DNA of 64,000 nucleotides, from positions 4,712,001 to 4,776,000 of the forward strand of contig NZ_CP011072.1 of the NCBI RefSeq assembly GCF_001190925.1, given 5' to 3'. The position numbers and the translations under genes are program-made. This DNA is from Azoarcus sp. CIB (GTDB lineage Bacteria; Pseudomonadota; Gammaproteobacteria; Burkholderiales; Rhodocyclaceae). The notes under the pieces were generated by a model. It was not told where the DNA came from and ran no database searches. It saw only the letters and a list, made by a program, of their open reading frames with translations. Positions 18,030-26,541 of the stretch are shown here, in pieces (positions within the stretch are counted from its first letter, which is position 1; each line of letters begins with the position of its first letter).

Positions 18030-19829
18030 ATGCAGTTCCGTCTAGTCCGGTATTTCACGCTCGCCAGCCTGGGCATGTTCGCCCTGGTCGCGCTGAGCCT
18101 CATCTACTTCGAACGCCAGCAGGGCGACTTCTTCCGCCAGACCGGTGACGATCAACGGACCTTCTTCGGCGAAGTGCAGCAATCCTTCGCCAAGCAGCAA
18201 GAAGACTCCGCGCGCCGCGACCTGCTGACGATTCACGAGGCGGGCAACGTCAACCTCACGCGCCTGTTCGCGAACGCCCTATGGGAAAGGGATTTCGCCC
18301 CTTTCGTCGCCCAGGCGCAGACCATCGATGCACAGGCCTGCCAGGCAATGGCGGACGTCACCGACGACAAGGGCAAGAAGGTCGCTCCGCCCGAGAAGAA
18401 GGCCTGCTTCGCCGAAGTCGGCAAGCGCATTGCGGCCCTGCCCGACTTCAAGTCGATCGATGCAAAGGTGTTCGCATCGATGAAGAAGAGCACCGTGTTC
18501 AAAATCAAGGTGTTCGACCTGCGCGGAATCACCGTGTACTCGTCCGAACACGCGCAGATGGGGGAAGACAAGAGCACCAATGCCGGCTGGCGCAGCGCGG
18601 CCTTCGACGGTGTACCCAAGAGCGAGCTCACCCACCGCGGCAAGTTCAGCGCCTTCGAGGGCGTCGTCGAGAACCGCGACCTGATCAGCAGCTACCTGCC
18701 CGTCCTCGAGCCCGGCAGCTCGCGCATCGTCGGCGTGTTCGAGGTGTATTCCGACGTAACCCCCTTCCTGAAGCAGATCCAGCAGACCTCCGAGCAGATC
18801 CGCGCAACCGCGTCCAGCAACCAGGAGAAGCTCGAAGCCGCCGCGGTCGAAAACCAGGCCGCCGTCGACGCGACCTCCTACCGCCAGTTCGCGACGATCG
18901 GCCTGCTGCTCGTGCTGCTCTTCGCGGCCCTGCTGGCGATCGTGCGCCGCGCCGACAGGATCATCCAGCAGCAGGAAGCCGAGCGCGCCCACACCCATCA
19001 GCAGCTCGCCCAATCCGAGAAGATGGCCTCGCTCGGCCAGATGGTCGCCGGTGTCGCACACCAGCTCAACACGCCGCTCGCGTTCTCGCAGAACAATATC
19101 CTGATGGTCAAGGACGCACTCCAGAGCATGGAACTGCCGATGAAGGTCGCCGGCAAGCTCTCGACCATCCTCGAGGACGTCGAAGGCGACAAGGTCACGA
19201 TCAAGGTGTCGCAGCTCAAGGCAAACCTCGACAAGCTGCAGGAAGGCAATGTCGACGTCGGCATGCTGCAGGAGATGCTCAAGGACGTCCTCGGCGGCAT
19301 CGACCAGATGTCCGAGCTCGTCGTGAACCTGCGCGACTTCACCCGCCTGGACCGTGCGGCGACGACCAACGCGGATCTCAACAAGTCCCTGCACACGGTC
19401 GCCTACATCGCGCAGACGGTGATTCCCAAGGACATCGAACTCGTCGAGGAATATGGCGAACTGCCCGACGTCGAGTGCAACCCCTCGCAGCTCAACCAGG
19501 TGTTCCTCAACCTCATCAACAACGCCGCTCACGCGATCGAAGGCCCCGGCCGCATCCGTGTCCGCAGCGTAGCCGAGGGCGACCAGGTCCGCATCGAAGT
19601 GCAGGACAACGGCCGCGGCATCCCCGACGACGTGCTGCCGCACATCTTCGACCTCTATTACACGACCAAGCCTGCGGGCGAAGGCACCGGCCTCGGCCTC
19701 GCGATTGCGCGTAACATCGTCACCGAACACGGTGGCGACATCACTGTCAGCACGCGCGTCGGCGTGGGCACGACCTTCGCGGTCACGCTGCCGGTACGCC
19801 AGCAGCAGCCCCTCGCCAAGGCCGCCTGA
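18030..19829 (+). CDS. Membrane sensor histidine kinase
   Basis: The 599-residue kinase has a first transmembrane helix at about residues 9-27 and a ~255-residue periplasmic sensor with two cysteines that may form a disulfide. A second helix lies near residues 288-308, followed by a coiled coil and a HisKA-like helix with phosphorylated His344 in AHQLNTPLAF. The HATPase domain has the N-box NQVFLNLINNAAHAI, G1 DNGRGIP and G2 GTGLGLAI. There is an unusually long linker (about 90 residues) between the His helix and the second dimerisation helix. It forms an operon with the response regulator 20 bases downstream. The signal is unknown. Confidence 0.9.
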   Translation: MQFRLVRYFTLASLGMFALVALSLIYFERQQGDFFRQTGDDQRTFFGEVQQSFAKQQEDSARRDLLTIHEAGNVNLTRLFANALWERDFAPFVAQAQTIDAQACQAMADVTDDKGKKVAPPEKKACFAEVGKRIAALPDFKSIDAKVFASMKKSTVFKIKVFDLRGITVYSSEHAQMGEDKSTNAGWRSAAFDGVPKSELTHRGKFSAFEGVVENRDLISSYLPVLEPGSSRIVGVFEVYSDVTPFLKQIQQTSEQIRATASSNQEKLEAAAVENQAAVDATSYRQFATIGLLLVLLFAALLAIVRRADRIIQQQEAERAHTHQQLAQSEKMASLGQMVAGVAHQLNTPLAFSQNNILMVKDALQSMELPMKVAGKLSTILEDVEGDKVTIKVSQLKANLDKLQEGNVDVGMLQEMLKDVLGGIDQMSELVVNLRDFTRLDRAATTNADLNKSLHTVAYIAQTVIPKDIELVEEYGELPDVECNPSQLNQVFLNLINNAAHAIEGPGRIRVRSVAEGDQVRIEVQDNGRGIPDDVLPHIFDLYYTTKPAGEGTGLGLAIARNIVTEHGGDITVSTRVGVGTTFAVTLPVRQQQPLAKAA

Positions 19830-19849
19830 CACAGGCAGGAGAAAGACAC

Positions 19850-20836
19850 ATGACACGATTGGCCGGCAAGGTCCTCTGCGTCGACGACGAACCGGGCATC
19901 GTCCGTTCCCTGCAGTGGTTGCTGCAGAAGCAGTTCGAGGTAATCACGGCAACCAGCGGCGCCGAAGCGCTCGAACTCGTGAAGCTGCACGACTTCGACG
20001 TCGTGATCAGCGACCAGCGCATGCCGACGATGACCGGCGTCGAGGTTCTGCGCGAAGTGAGGAAGCTGTCGCCGCGCTCGATGCGCATCCTGCTCACCGG
20101 CTACTCGGACATGCAGGCGATCGTACGCTCGGTGAATGAAAGCGAGGTGTTCCGCTTCATCAACAAACCGTGGAACATCGCTGAACTTCCCAAGGTCGTC
20201 GCGCAGGCCATCACGATCGCCAAGACCCAGCCCGTCGAGGCTGCCGCACCGGAGATTTCAGAGGACGCGCCCATCATCGCGAACGGCGAACGCATCCTCG
20301 TCATCGACGACGACCCCGAGATGGGACGCGCCGTCTCCGACCTCGTCGGCGCCAGCGCGAAAGTGTCCTTCACGCGCAACCTCGCCGACGCTGTGGGCAT
20401 CCTCAACAGCGAGCAGGTGTCGGTGATCGTCTCCGAAACCCGCGTCGGCACCATCGACGCGACGCGGCTGGTACGTCTCATGAAGAGCAAGCATCCCGAG
20501 ATCGTCACGGTCATGCTCACGGCCGAGAGCGACGCCGACACCATCACGACGCTGATCAACCAGGGCCAGATCTACCGCTTCGTCCCCAAGCCCATCCGCA
20601 CCGGCTACCTGAAGCTCGTGTTGCAGTCCGCGCTGCGCAAGCACAACGCGCTGGCCAGCGACCCGGCCCTGACTTTCCGCCACACCGTCGAGGCCACGTC
20701 GGCGGGCGCCATGGAGGCCCTGATTTCCGACGTCCAGCAGGCCGCACCGCACGCCGAAACGGCCGCCGCAGCCAAGGGCGGCGGCTTCATGGCCTCCCTC
20801 GGCGCAGGCTTCCGCCGCCTCTTCGGGGCCGGATAA
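19850..20836 (+). CDS. Response regulator with two receiver domains and no DNA-binding domain
   Basis: The 328-residue protein has REC1 (about residues 7-122) with the acidic pair, phospho-acceptor Asp55 in VVISDQRMP, the switch residue in ILLTGYSD and Lys in INKPW. REC2 (about residues 147-265) keeps VIDDDPEM, MLTAESD and FVPKP but has Glu196 (SETRVG) where the phosphorylated Asp should be. The tail ends in a short Gly/Phe/Arg-rich amphipathic stretch (FMASLGAGFRRLF). No output domain is present, so it probably acts by protein contact. It is the likely partner of the upstream kinase. Confidence 0.88.
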   Translation: MTRLAGKVLCVDDEPGIVRSLQWLLQKQFEVITATSGAEALELVKLHDFDVVISDQRMPTMTGVEVLREVRKLSPRSMRILLTGYSDMQAIVRSVNESEVFRFINKPWNIAELPKVVAQAITIAKTQPVEAAAPEISEDAPIIANGERILVIDDDPEMGRAVSDLVGASAKVSFTRNLADAVGILNSEQVSVIVSETRVGTIDATRLVRLMKSKHPEIVTVMLTAESDADTITTLINQGQIYRFVPKPIRTGYLKLVLQSALRKHNALASDPALTFRHTVEATSAGAMEALISDVQQAAPHAETAAAAKGGGFMASLGAGFRRLFGAG

Positions 20837-20857
20837 CGCAATTTCTGTCACAATTAC

Positions 20858-20886
20858 TTGACGGAGCTCGAACCGTTGCATAAAAT
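20858..20886 (+). promoter_or_regulatory. Sigma-70 promoter of the tRNA-Lys genes
   Basis: TTGACG (20858-20863), a 17-base spacer and TAAAAT (20881-20886) give near-consensus elements. Transcription would start about 20893, a dozen bases before the first tRNA. This is the best sigma-70 promoter seen in the window. Confidence 0.75.
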
Positions 20887-20904
20887 TCGGCTCCTTCTGC
20901 ACGA

Positions 20905-20980
20905 GGGTCGTTAGCTCAGCTGGTAGAGCAGCGGACTTTTAATCCGTTGGTCGCAGGTTCGAATCCCGCACGGCCTACCA
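20905..20980 (+). tRNA. tRNA-Lys (anticodon TTT)
   Basis: The 76-base cloverleaf has an encoded CCA end, D arm GCTCAGCTGGTAGAGC, anticodon loop CTTTTAA (anticodon 20938-20940) and T loop TTCGAAT. Some helix positions are imperfect: G1-U72 and U4-G69 wobbles in the acceptor stem and an A51-C63 mismatch in the T stem. Confidence 0.95.
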
Positions 20981-21021
20981 CCTTACCGGTGGAATTTTCC
21001 GGCAGAAGATTGGCAGCACCC

Positions 21022-21097
<76 letters not shown>

Positions 21098-21105
21098 GAC
21101 ACTGA

Positions 21106-21140
21106 AAAGGCCAGCTCCCGCAGCTGGCCTTTCTGCTTTC
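21106..21140 (+). terminator. Rho-independent terminator of the tRNA operon
   Basis: An 11-base perfect stem (AAAGGCCAGCT/AGCTGGCCTTT) has a 5-base loop and is followed by a T-rich CTGCTTTC tail, 8 bases after the second tRNA. Confidence 0.88.
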
Positions 21141-21242
21141 TGCAACGTCGACGACACCCCTGCGATGCAGGCATATGACGTTAAGCAACTCCAGTCGCCG
21201 TCGCCTTCGGCATAATATCCGGATGTGCACGAGAGGCGGATC

Positions 21243-22904
21243 ATGACGGCTATCCAGGACTCCGGGCAATTTGCCCACATCGTCTTCCAGAACGCTGCTG
21301 AAGGCATCGCGATCACCGACCCCCAGGGACGCATCCTGGCGGTCAATGGCGCATTCACCGCGCTGACCGGATACCCCGCCGGGGACGTCGTCGGCAAGAC
21401 CCCGGCAATGCTCCGCTCCGGACGGCACGGGCGCGAGTTCTACGCGCGCATGTGGGTCGCGCTGCGCGACGAAGGGCACTGGCAGGGCGAGATCTGGAAC
21501 CGCCGCAAAAGCGGCGAGATCTACCCGGAGTGGCTGTCGATCAGCACGGTACGGGATGAGACCGGCGAGGTCCTCCACTACGTCGGCGTATTCACCGACA
21601 TCTCCCGCATCATGGTGGAGCAGGAAAAGCTACGCGACCTTGCTTACCACGACCCGCTTACCCGTCTGCCGAACCGCATGCTGCTGCGCGACCGCTTCGA
21701 GCAGGCCGCGCGGCGCAGCCTGCGTGACGCGCATCAGCTCGCGGTGCTGATGGTCGAGGTGGCACCGCAGGGCAAGGTGCCGAACGACCCGTTCCTCGTC
21801 GCCGCGTCGGAGCGGCTGGCGACGCACCTGCGCGAAACCGACACGTTCGCGCGCTACGGCGAGAACGAATTCCTGGTATTGATCGAAGGCATCAACGGCC
21901 CGCGCGATGCAAGCGTGACGGCCGACCAGCTGCTCAAGGCGCTCGAGAAGCCGCTGTCGGTGGACGGCCTCGACGTTTACGCCACCGCGAACATCGGCAT
22001 CAGCCTGTATCCGATGGACGGCTACACGCTGGACGACCTCGCAACCGCGGCCGATGCGGCGATGCTGAAGGCGCGCAGCCACGACCGCCACGGATTCCGC
22101 TTCTACTCCGCCGAGATGACTGCCTTCGCCAACGAACGCGCGACGATCGAACGCCAATTGCGCCGTGCCATCGCCGACGGCGCGCTGGAACTCCACTTCC
22201 AGCCGCAGTTCGACGTCTCGGGCAGCTCGGTGGTGGGCGTCGAGGCGCTGGTGCGCTGGACCGATCCGCAAATCGGCGCGATCGACCCGGACCGCTTCGT
22301 GCCGATCGCCGAAGACGACGGCCTCATCCATCCGCTCGGCGAATGGGTGATGCGCAAGGCATTCACACAGTTCGTGTCGTGGCAGGCGGCGGGCATCGCG
22401 CCGCCGGTGCTGTCGCTGAACATCTCGGCACGCCAGCTCGAACGCATCGACTTCGTCGACAGCGTCGCGGCACTCGTCGCCGAGACGGGCATTTCGCCGC
22501 GCTCGCTGGAGTTCGAGTTCCGCGAGTCGGTGCTCTCTGACGTCGCCTACGTTGTCCCCGCCCTCGAGGCACTCGACCGGATGGGCATCGGGCTGTCGAT
22601 CGACGGTTTCGGCACGGGGTTCTCGCCGCTCGGAAACCTCAAGACGCTGCCGATCTCGAAGCTCAACATCGACCGCAGCTTCGTGAGCGGCATCGGCAGC
22701 AACCAGGGCAACGACACCATCGTGCGCACCGTGCTGGGCGTCGCGCGCACGCTGGGGCTACGCGTGATCGCCGAAGGGGTGGAGACCGAGGACCAGGCCG
22801 TATTCCTGCGCAACGAGGGATGCGACGAGTTCCAGGGCCACCTCTACGGGCAGGCGGTGTGCGGGGAAGACTTCGTACGCCGTTTCGCGCGACCGCGAAC
22901 CTGA
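21243..22904 (+). CDS. PAS-GGDEF-EAL protein with degenerate catalytic motifs
   Basis: The 553-residue protein has a PAS domain (about residues 10-130), a GGDEF domain and an EAL domain (about residues 300-545). The GGDEF motif is GENEF (206-210) and the FK..ND..GH region is shortened, so cyclase activity is unlikely. The inhibitory I-site RETD (197-200) is kept at the right spacing. The EAL domain keeps VEALVRW (E334), NIS, KLNID and EGVET but has D454-G455 where DDFGTG is expected. It may bind c-di-GMP rather than turn it over. The start at 21243 is supported by GAGAGG upstream; a GTG at 21225 is possible. Confidence 0.88.
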   Translation: MTAIQDSGQFAHIVFQNAAEGIAITDPQGRILAVNGAFTALTGYPAGDVVGKTPAMLRSGRHGREFYARMWVALRDEGHWQGEIWNRRKSGEIYPEWLSISTVRDETGEVLHYVGVFTDISRIMVEQEKLRDLAYHDPLTRLPNRMLLRDRFEQAARRSLRDAHQLAVLMVEVAPQGKVPNDPFLVAASERLATHLRETDTFARYGENEFLVLIEGINGPRDASVTADQLLKALEKPLSVDGLDVYATANIGISLYPMDGYTLDDLATAADAAMLKARSHDRHGFRFYSAEMTAFANERATIERQLRRAIADGALELHFQPQFDVSGSSVVGVEALVRWTDPQIGAIDPDRFVPIAEDDGLIHPLGEWVMRKAFTQFVSWQAAGIAPPVLSLNISARQLERIDFVDSVAALVAETGISPRSLEFEFRESVLSDVAYVVPALEALDRMGIGLSIDGFGTGFSPLGNLKTLPISKLNIDRSFVSGIGSNQGNDTIVRTVLGVARTLGLRVIAEGVETEDQAVFLRNEGCDEFQGHLYGQAVCGEDFVRRFARPRT

Positions 22905-23089
22905 CGATTTTCGCGCCGATTCCGTGCCGAAATCGCCCATTCCGGCGCGGAACAGTTTGGTGCGTCTAGCGGTTTTGGGTACATTTCCGCTCATCCGCTT
23001 CAGGACTCCCAAGGCCGGCAACGGCCGCCCATCCCGACAGGCGCCGGCAACGGCGTCATCGATCAACTACTCCAATAAAGAGGAAAATC

Positions 23090-24730
23090 GTGTCGAACAG
23101 TCCATATGAACAAGGTTTGGGCAAAAACGCCGCGAACTACGTGCCGCTCTCGCCGCTGAGCTACCTCGAGCGCTCGGCGTACGTGTATCCGCAGCGCACG
23201 TCGGTGATTCACGGCGACCGCAGCTTCACCTGGGCGCAGACCTACGAGCGCTGCCGGCGCCTCGCCAGCGCACTGGTGCAAAAGGGCGTCGGGCGGGGCG
23301 ACACGGTCGCCGTAATGCTGCCCAACGTGCCATCCATGTACGAAGCGCATTTCGGCGTACCGATGACCGGCGCGGTCCTGAACACGCTGAACACGCGCCT
23401 CGATCCTGAAGCGATCGCGTTCATGCTCGCGCACGGCGAAGCCAAGGTGCTGATCACCGACCCCGAGTTCGCGACCACCATCCGCCGCGCGCTGGACTTG
23501 CTCGAGGGACCCAAGCCGCTGGTCATCGACTCACTGGATGCGGAGTACCCCAGCGCCGACCGCTGCGGCGAGATCGAGTACGAGGACTTCATTGCCGGCG
23601 GCGATCCGAATTACACATGGCGCCTGCCGCAGGACGAGTGGGACGCGATCGCGCTGAACTACACGTCGGGCACGACCGGCAATCCCAAGGGCGTTGTTTA
23701 CCATCATCGCGGCGCCTACCTGAACGCGGCCTCGAACATCATCAGCTGGGGCATGCCGCAACACGCGGTGTACCTGTGGACGCTGCCGATGTTCCACTGC
23801 AACGGCTGGTGCTTCCCGTGGACGATGGCGGCCAATGCAGGCATCAACGTGTGCCTGCGCAAGGTCGACGTCGCGCTGATCTGCGAGCTGATCCGCAAGC
23901 ACAAGGTCAGCCATTTCTGCGGCGCGCCGATCGTGCATGGCATGCTGATCAACGCACCCGAAGGCATGCGCGCAGGCATCGAGCACAAGGTGTCGGCGCT
24001 GATCGCCGGGGCCGCGCCTCCGGCCGCGATCATCGAGGGCATGGAGCGCATCGGCTTCGACATCACGCACGTATATGGCCTGACCGAGACCTATGGCCCG
24101 GCGTCGGTGTGCGCGAAGCACCCCGAATGGGACGACCTGCCGATCGCCAACCGCGCGGAGCGCAACGGTCGCCAGGGGGTGCGCTACCACATGCAGGAAG
24201 CGATCACGGTGCTCAATCCGGAGACGATGGAGCCCGTGCCGGCCGACGGCGAGACGATGGGCGAACTCATGTTCCGCGGCAACCTCGTCATGAAGGGCTA
24301 CCTGAAAAACGAGAAGGCAAGCGAGGAGGCCTTCGCGGGCGGCTGGTTCCACACCGGCGACCTGGGCGTGATGCAGCCGGACGGCTACGTCAAGATCAAG
24401 GATCGCTCCAAGGACGTGATCATCTCGGGCGGCGAGAACATCTCGTCGCTGGAGGTCGAGGACGTGCTGTACCGTCATCCGGCGGTGATGACGGCGGCGG
24501 TGGTGGCGAAGCCCGATCCGAAGTGGGGTGAGGTGCCGGCGGCCTACATCGAGGTCAAGGAAGGCGTTGCGGTGACGGCCGAGGACATCATCGCGCACTG
24601 CCGCGAGCATCTCGCGCGCTACAAGGTGCCGAAGTTCGTCGAGTTCTGCGTGTTGCCCAAGACCTCGACCGGCAAGATCCAGAAGTTCGTGCTGCGCGAG
24701 CAGGCGAAGTCGACGTCCGCGATCGAGTAA
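23090..24730 (+). CDS. Acyl-CoA synthetase (AMP-forming)
   Basis: The 546-residue ANL-superfamily ligase activates a carboxylic acid to its acyl-CoA through an acyl-adenylate. Motifs are YTSGTTGNPKGVVYHHRG near residue 187, VYGLTETYGP near 325, GWFHTGDLG near 420 and a C-terminal KTSTGKIQKF with the catalytic Lys. It resembles medium/short-chain fatty-acid or aromatic acid ligases; substrate not determined. The GTG start has AGAGGA six bases upstream. It has its own terminator at 24756-24791, then the liv genes follow on the same strand. Confidence 0.92.
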   Translation: MSNSPYEQGLGKNAANYVPLSPLSYLERSAYVYPQRTSVIHGDRSFTWAQTYERCRRLASALVQKGVGRGDTVAVMLPNVPSMYEAHFGVPMTGAVLNTLNTRLDPEAIAFMLAHGEAKVLITDPEFATTIRRALDLLEGPKPLVIDSLDAEYPSADRCGEIEYEDFIAGGDPNYTWRLPQDEWDAIALNYTSGTTGNPKGVVYHHRGAYLNAASNIISWGMPQHAVYLWTLPMFHCNGWCFPWTMAANAGINVCLRKVDVALICELIRKHKVSHFCGAPIVHGMLINAPEGMRAGIEHKVSALIAGAAPPAAIIEGMERIGFDITHVYGLTETYGPASVCAKHPEWDDLPIANRAERNGRQGVRYHMQEAITVLNPETMEPVPADGETMGELMFRGNLVMKGYLKNEKASEEAFAGGWFHTGDLGVMQPDGYVKIKDRSKDVIISGGENISSLEVEDVLYRHPAVMTAAVVAKPDPKWGEVPAAYIEVKEGVAVTAEDIIAHCREHLARYKVPKFVEFCVLPKTSTGKIQKFVLREQAKSTSAIE

Positions 24731-24755
24731 CACGCGACTGCCGGACCGCGTCCGG

Positions 24756-24791
24756 AAAAGCCGCCGTTGCACAAGCAACGGCGGCTTTTTT
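24756..24791 (+). terminator. Rho-independent terminator after the acyl-CoA synthetase gene
   Basis: A 15-base perfect stem (24756-24770 with 24775-24789) with an ACAA loop ends in a run of six Ts, 25 bases past the stop codon. Confidence 0.95.
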
Positions 24792-24923
24792 CTTGCCGTG
24801 CCGCCTGCAGATCGAGCAACCATGCGGGTTCACCCGTAGTCCACACGCATTGACGCCCCGATGCACGGGTGTTAACTTGTGCCGGCCGTGATCAAAGATA
24901 CATATCTATGCAACACTGATTCT

Positions 24924-24929
24924 TATAAT
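24924..24929 (+). promoter_or_regulatory. Candidate -10 box of the liv operon
   Basis: TATAAT lies in the 306-base gap 24731-25036. The -35 region is weak. The rest of the gap holds the upstream terminator and no recognisable gene; an in-frame GTG at 24950 could lengthen LivG by 29 residues but shows no family conservation. Confidence 0.4.
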
Positions 24930-25036
24930 CGGTTCGTCGCCCGCGACAGGTGAGCCGGGCACGTGTTTCAACCGGCACCCCGCTGCCGGCGCAGTTCAGC
25001 TTCGACCCACAGAGAGAGGCAGGATTGGCAGACGCG

Positions 25037-25792
25037 ATGAGCACGGATTACATCCTTCAAACCACCGACCTCACGAAGGAGTTCAAGGGGTTCGTCGCGG
25101 TCGACAAGGTCAAGCTGCAGGTGCAGCGGGGCACCATCCATGCCCTGATCGGCCCCAACGGGGCGGGCAAGACGACGGTCTTCAACCTGCTGACGAAGTT
25201 CCTCACGCCCACGCGCGGCACGATTCACTTCAACGGCATCGACATCACGCCCGAGAAGTCCGCGCAGATCGCGCGTCGCGGCATCGTGCGCTCGTTCCAG
25301 ATCTCGGCGGTGTTTCCGCATCTGTCGGTGCTCGAAAACGTGCGCGTCGCGCTGCAGCGCAAGCTCGGCACGAGCTTCCACTTCTGGCGCTCCGCAAGGA
25401 GCCTCGACGTGCTCAACGGACGGGCGATGGAGTTGCTGGAAGCCGTCGACCTGCAATCCTTCGCCGACACGTTGACGGTGGAACTGCCCTACGGGCGCAA
25501 GCGCGCGCTGGAGATCGCGACGACGCTCGCACTGGAGCCCGAGTTGATGCTGCTCGACGAACCGACGCAGGGCATGGGCCACGAGGACGTAGGACGCGTG
25601 GCCGACCTGATCAAGCGCGTCGCGGCCAACCGGACCGTGCTGATGGTCGAGCACAACCTCGGAGTGGTCTCGCATATCTGCGACACGATCACCGTCCTGC
25701 AGCGCGGCGCCGTGCTCGCCGAAGGGCCTTACGAGGTCGTCTCGGCCGATCCGCGCGTACTGGAGGCCTACATGGGTACCGCACATGGCTAA
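25037..25792 (+). CDS. livG: Branched-chain amino acid-type ABC transporter ATPase LivG
   Basis: The 251-residue ABC ATPase has Walker [10 protein letters not shown] near residue 40, the signature region LPYGRKRALEIATTLA and Walker B ELMLLDEPTQGMGHED. The LivG-type ending VLEAYMG is present. With LivF it powers the LivHM permease pair at the inner membrane. Two starts are possible, ATG 25037 or an in-frame TTG at 25025 closer to the AGGCAGGA ribosome binding site. It overlaps livF by 8 bases. Confidence 0.92.
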   Translation: MSTDYILQTTDLTKEFKGFVAVDKVKLQVQRGTIHALIGPNGAGKTTVFNLLTKFLTPTRGTIHFNGIDITPEKSAQIARRGIVRSFQISAVFPHLSVLENVRVALQRKLGTSFHFWRSARSLDVLNGRAMELLEAVDLQSFADTLTVELPYGRKRALEIATTLALEPELMLLDEPTQGMGHEDVGRVADLIKRVAANRTVLMVEHNLGVVSHICDTITVLQRGAVLAEGPYEVVSADPRVLEAYMGTAHG

Positions 25793-26513
25793 GGCGAGCG
25801 CATTCACGCCCGACTCCGAGATGCTGCGGGTGCACGACCTGCACGCGTTCTACGGCGAATCGCACATCCTGCACGGCATCGACTTCCAGGTGAACCGCGG
25901 CGAGCTGGTGACGCTGCTGGGGCGCAACGGTGCAGGCCGCACGACCACGCTGAAGGCCATCCTGGGGCTGGTCGGCAGGCGCAGCGGCTCGATCATGATC
26001 AACGGCCACCAGGTCATCGACCTGCCGACGCATCGCATCGCGCACCTGGGCATCGGCTACTGTCCCGAGGAGCGCGGCATCTACGCGAGCCTGACCACCG
26101 AGGAGAACCTGCTGCTGCCTCCCGCGGTGAACAGCTCCGGGATGTCGCTCGACGAGATCTACGAGATGTTCCCCAACCTCAAGGAGCGGCGCAACAGCCC
26201 GGGCAGCCGCCTGTCGGGCGGCGAGCAGCAGATGCTCGCGATGGCGCGCATCCTGCGCACGGGCGCACGGCTGCTGCTGCTCGACGAGATCACCGAGGGT
26301 CTCGCGCCCGTGATCGTCCAGACCCTGGGCCGCGTCATCGCACAGCTCAAGGAGAAGGGCCTGACCATCATCCTGGTCGAACAGAATTTCCGCTTCGCGG
26401 CGCCGCTCGCGGACCGCCACTACGTCATCGAACACGGACGCATCGTCGAGATGGTGAGCAAGGATGAGCTCGATTCGAAGATGCCCGTGCTGCAAAAACT
26501 GCTGGGCGTTTGA
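25785..26513 (+). CDS. livF: Branched-chain amino acid-type ABC transporter ATPase LivF
   Basis: The 242-residue ABC ATPase has signature LSGGEQQMLAMAR and Walker B LLLLDEITEGLAP, in which the usual Pro after DE is Ile. Walker A reads GRNGAGRTT, with Arg52 in place of the conserved Lys. The rest of the fold is intact, so it is probably functional in a heterodimer with LivG, which keeps the Lys. It overlaps livG, and the substrate-binding protein gene follows 28 bases later. Confidence 0.92.
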   Translation: MAKASAFTPDSEMLRVHDLHAFYGESHILHGIDFQVNRGELVTLLGRNGAGRTTTLKAILGLVGRRSGSIMINGHQVIDLPTHRIAHLGIGYCPEERGIYASLTTEENLLLPPAVNSSGMSLDEIYEMFPNLKERRNSPGSRLSGGEQQMLAMARILRTGARLLLLDEITEGLAPVIVQTLGRVIAQLKEKGLTIILVEQNFRFAAPLADRHYVIEHGRIVEMVSKDELDSKMPVLQKLLGV

Positions 26514-26541
26514 GCCCCGGCACACGAGGAGGAGAGAGAGG

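Noticed and set aside
22905-23089. Possible sigma-54 promoter before the acyl-CoA synthetase gene
   Set aside because: No GG-N10-GC element with the TGGCAC/TTGC context was found; only the ribosome binding site is convincing.
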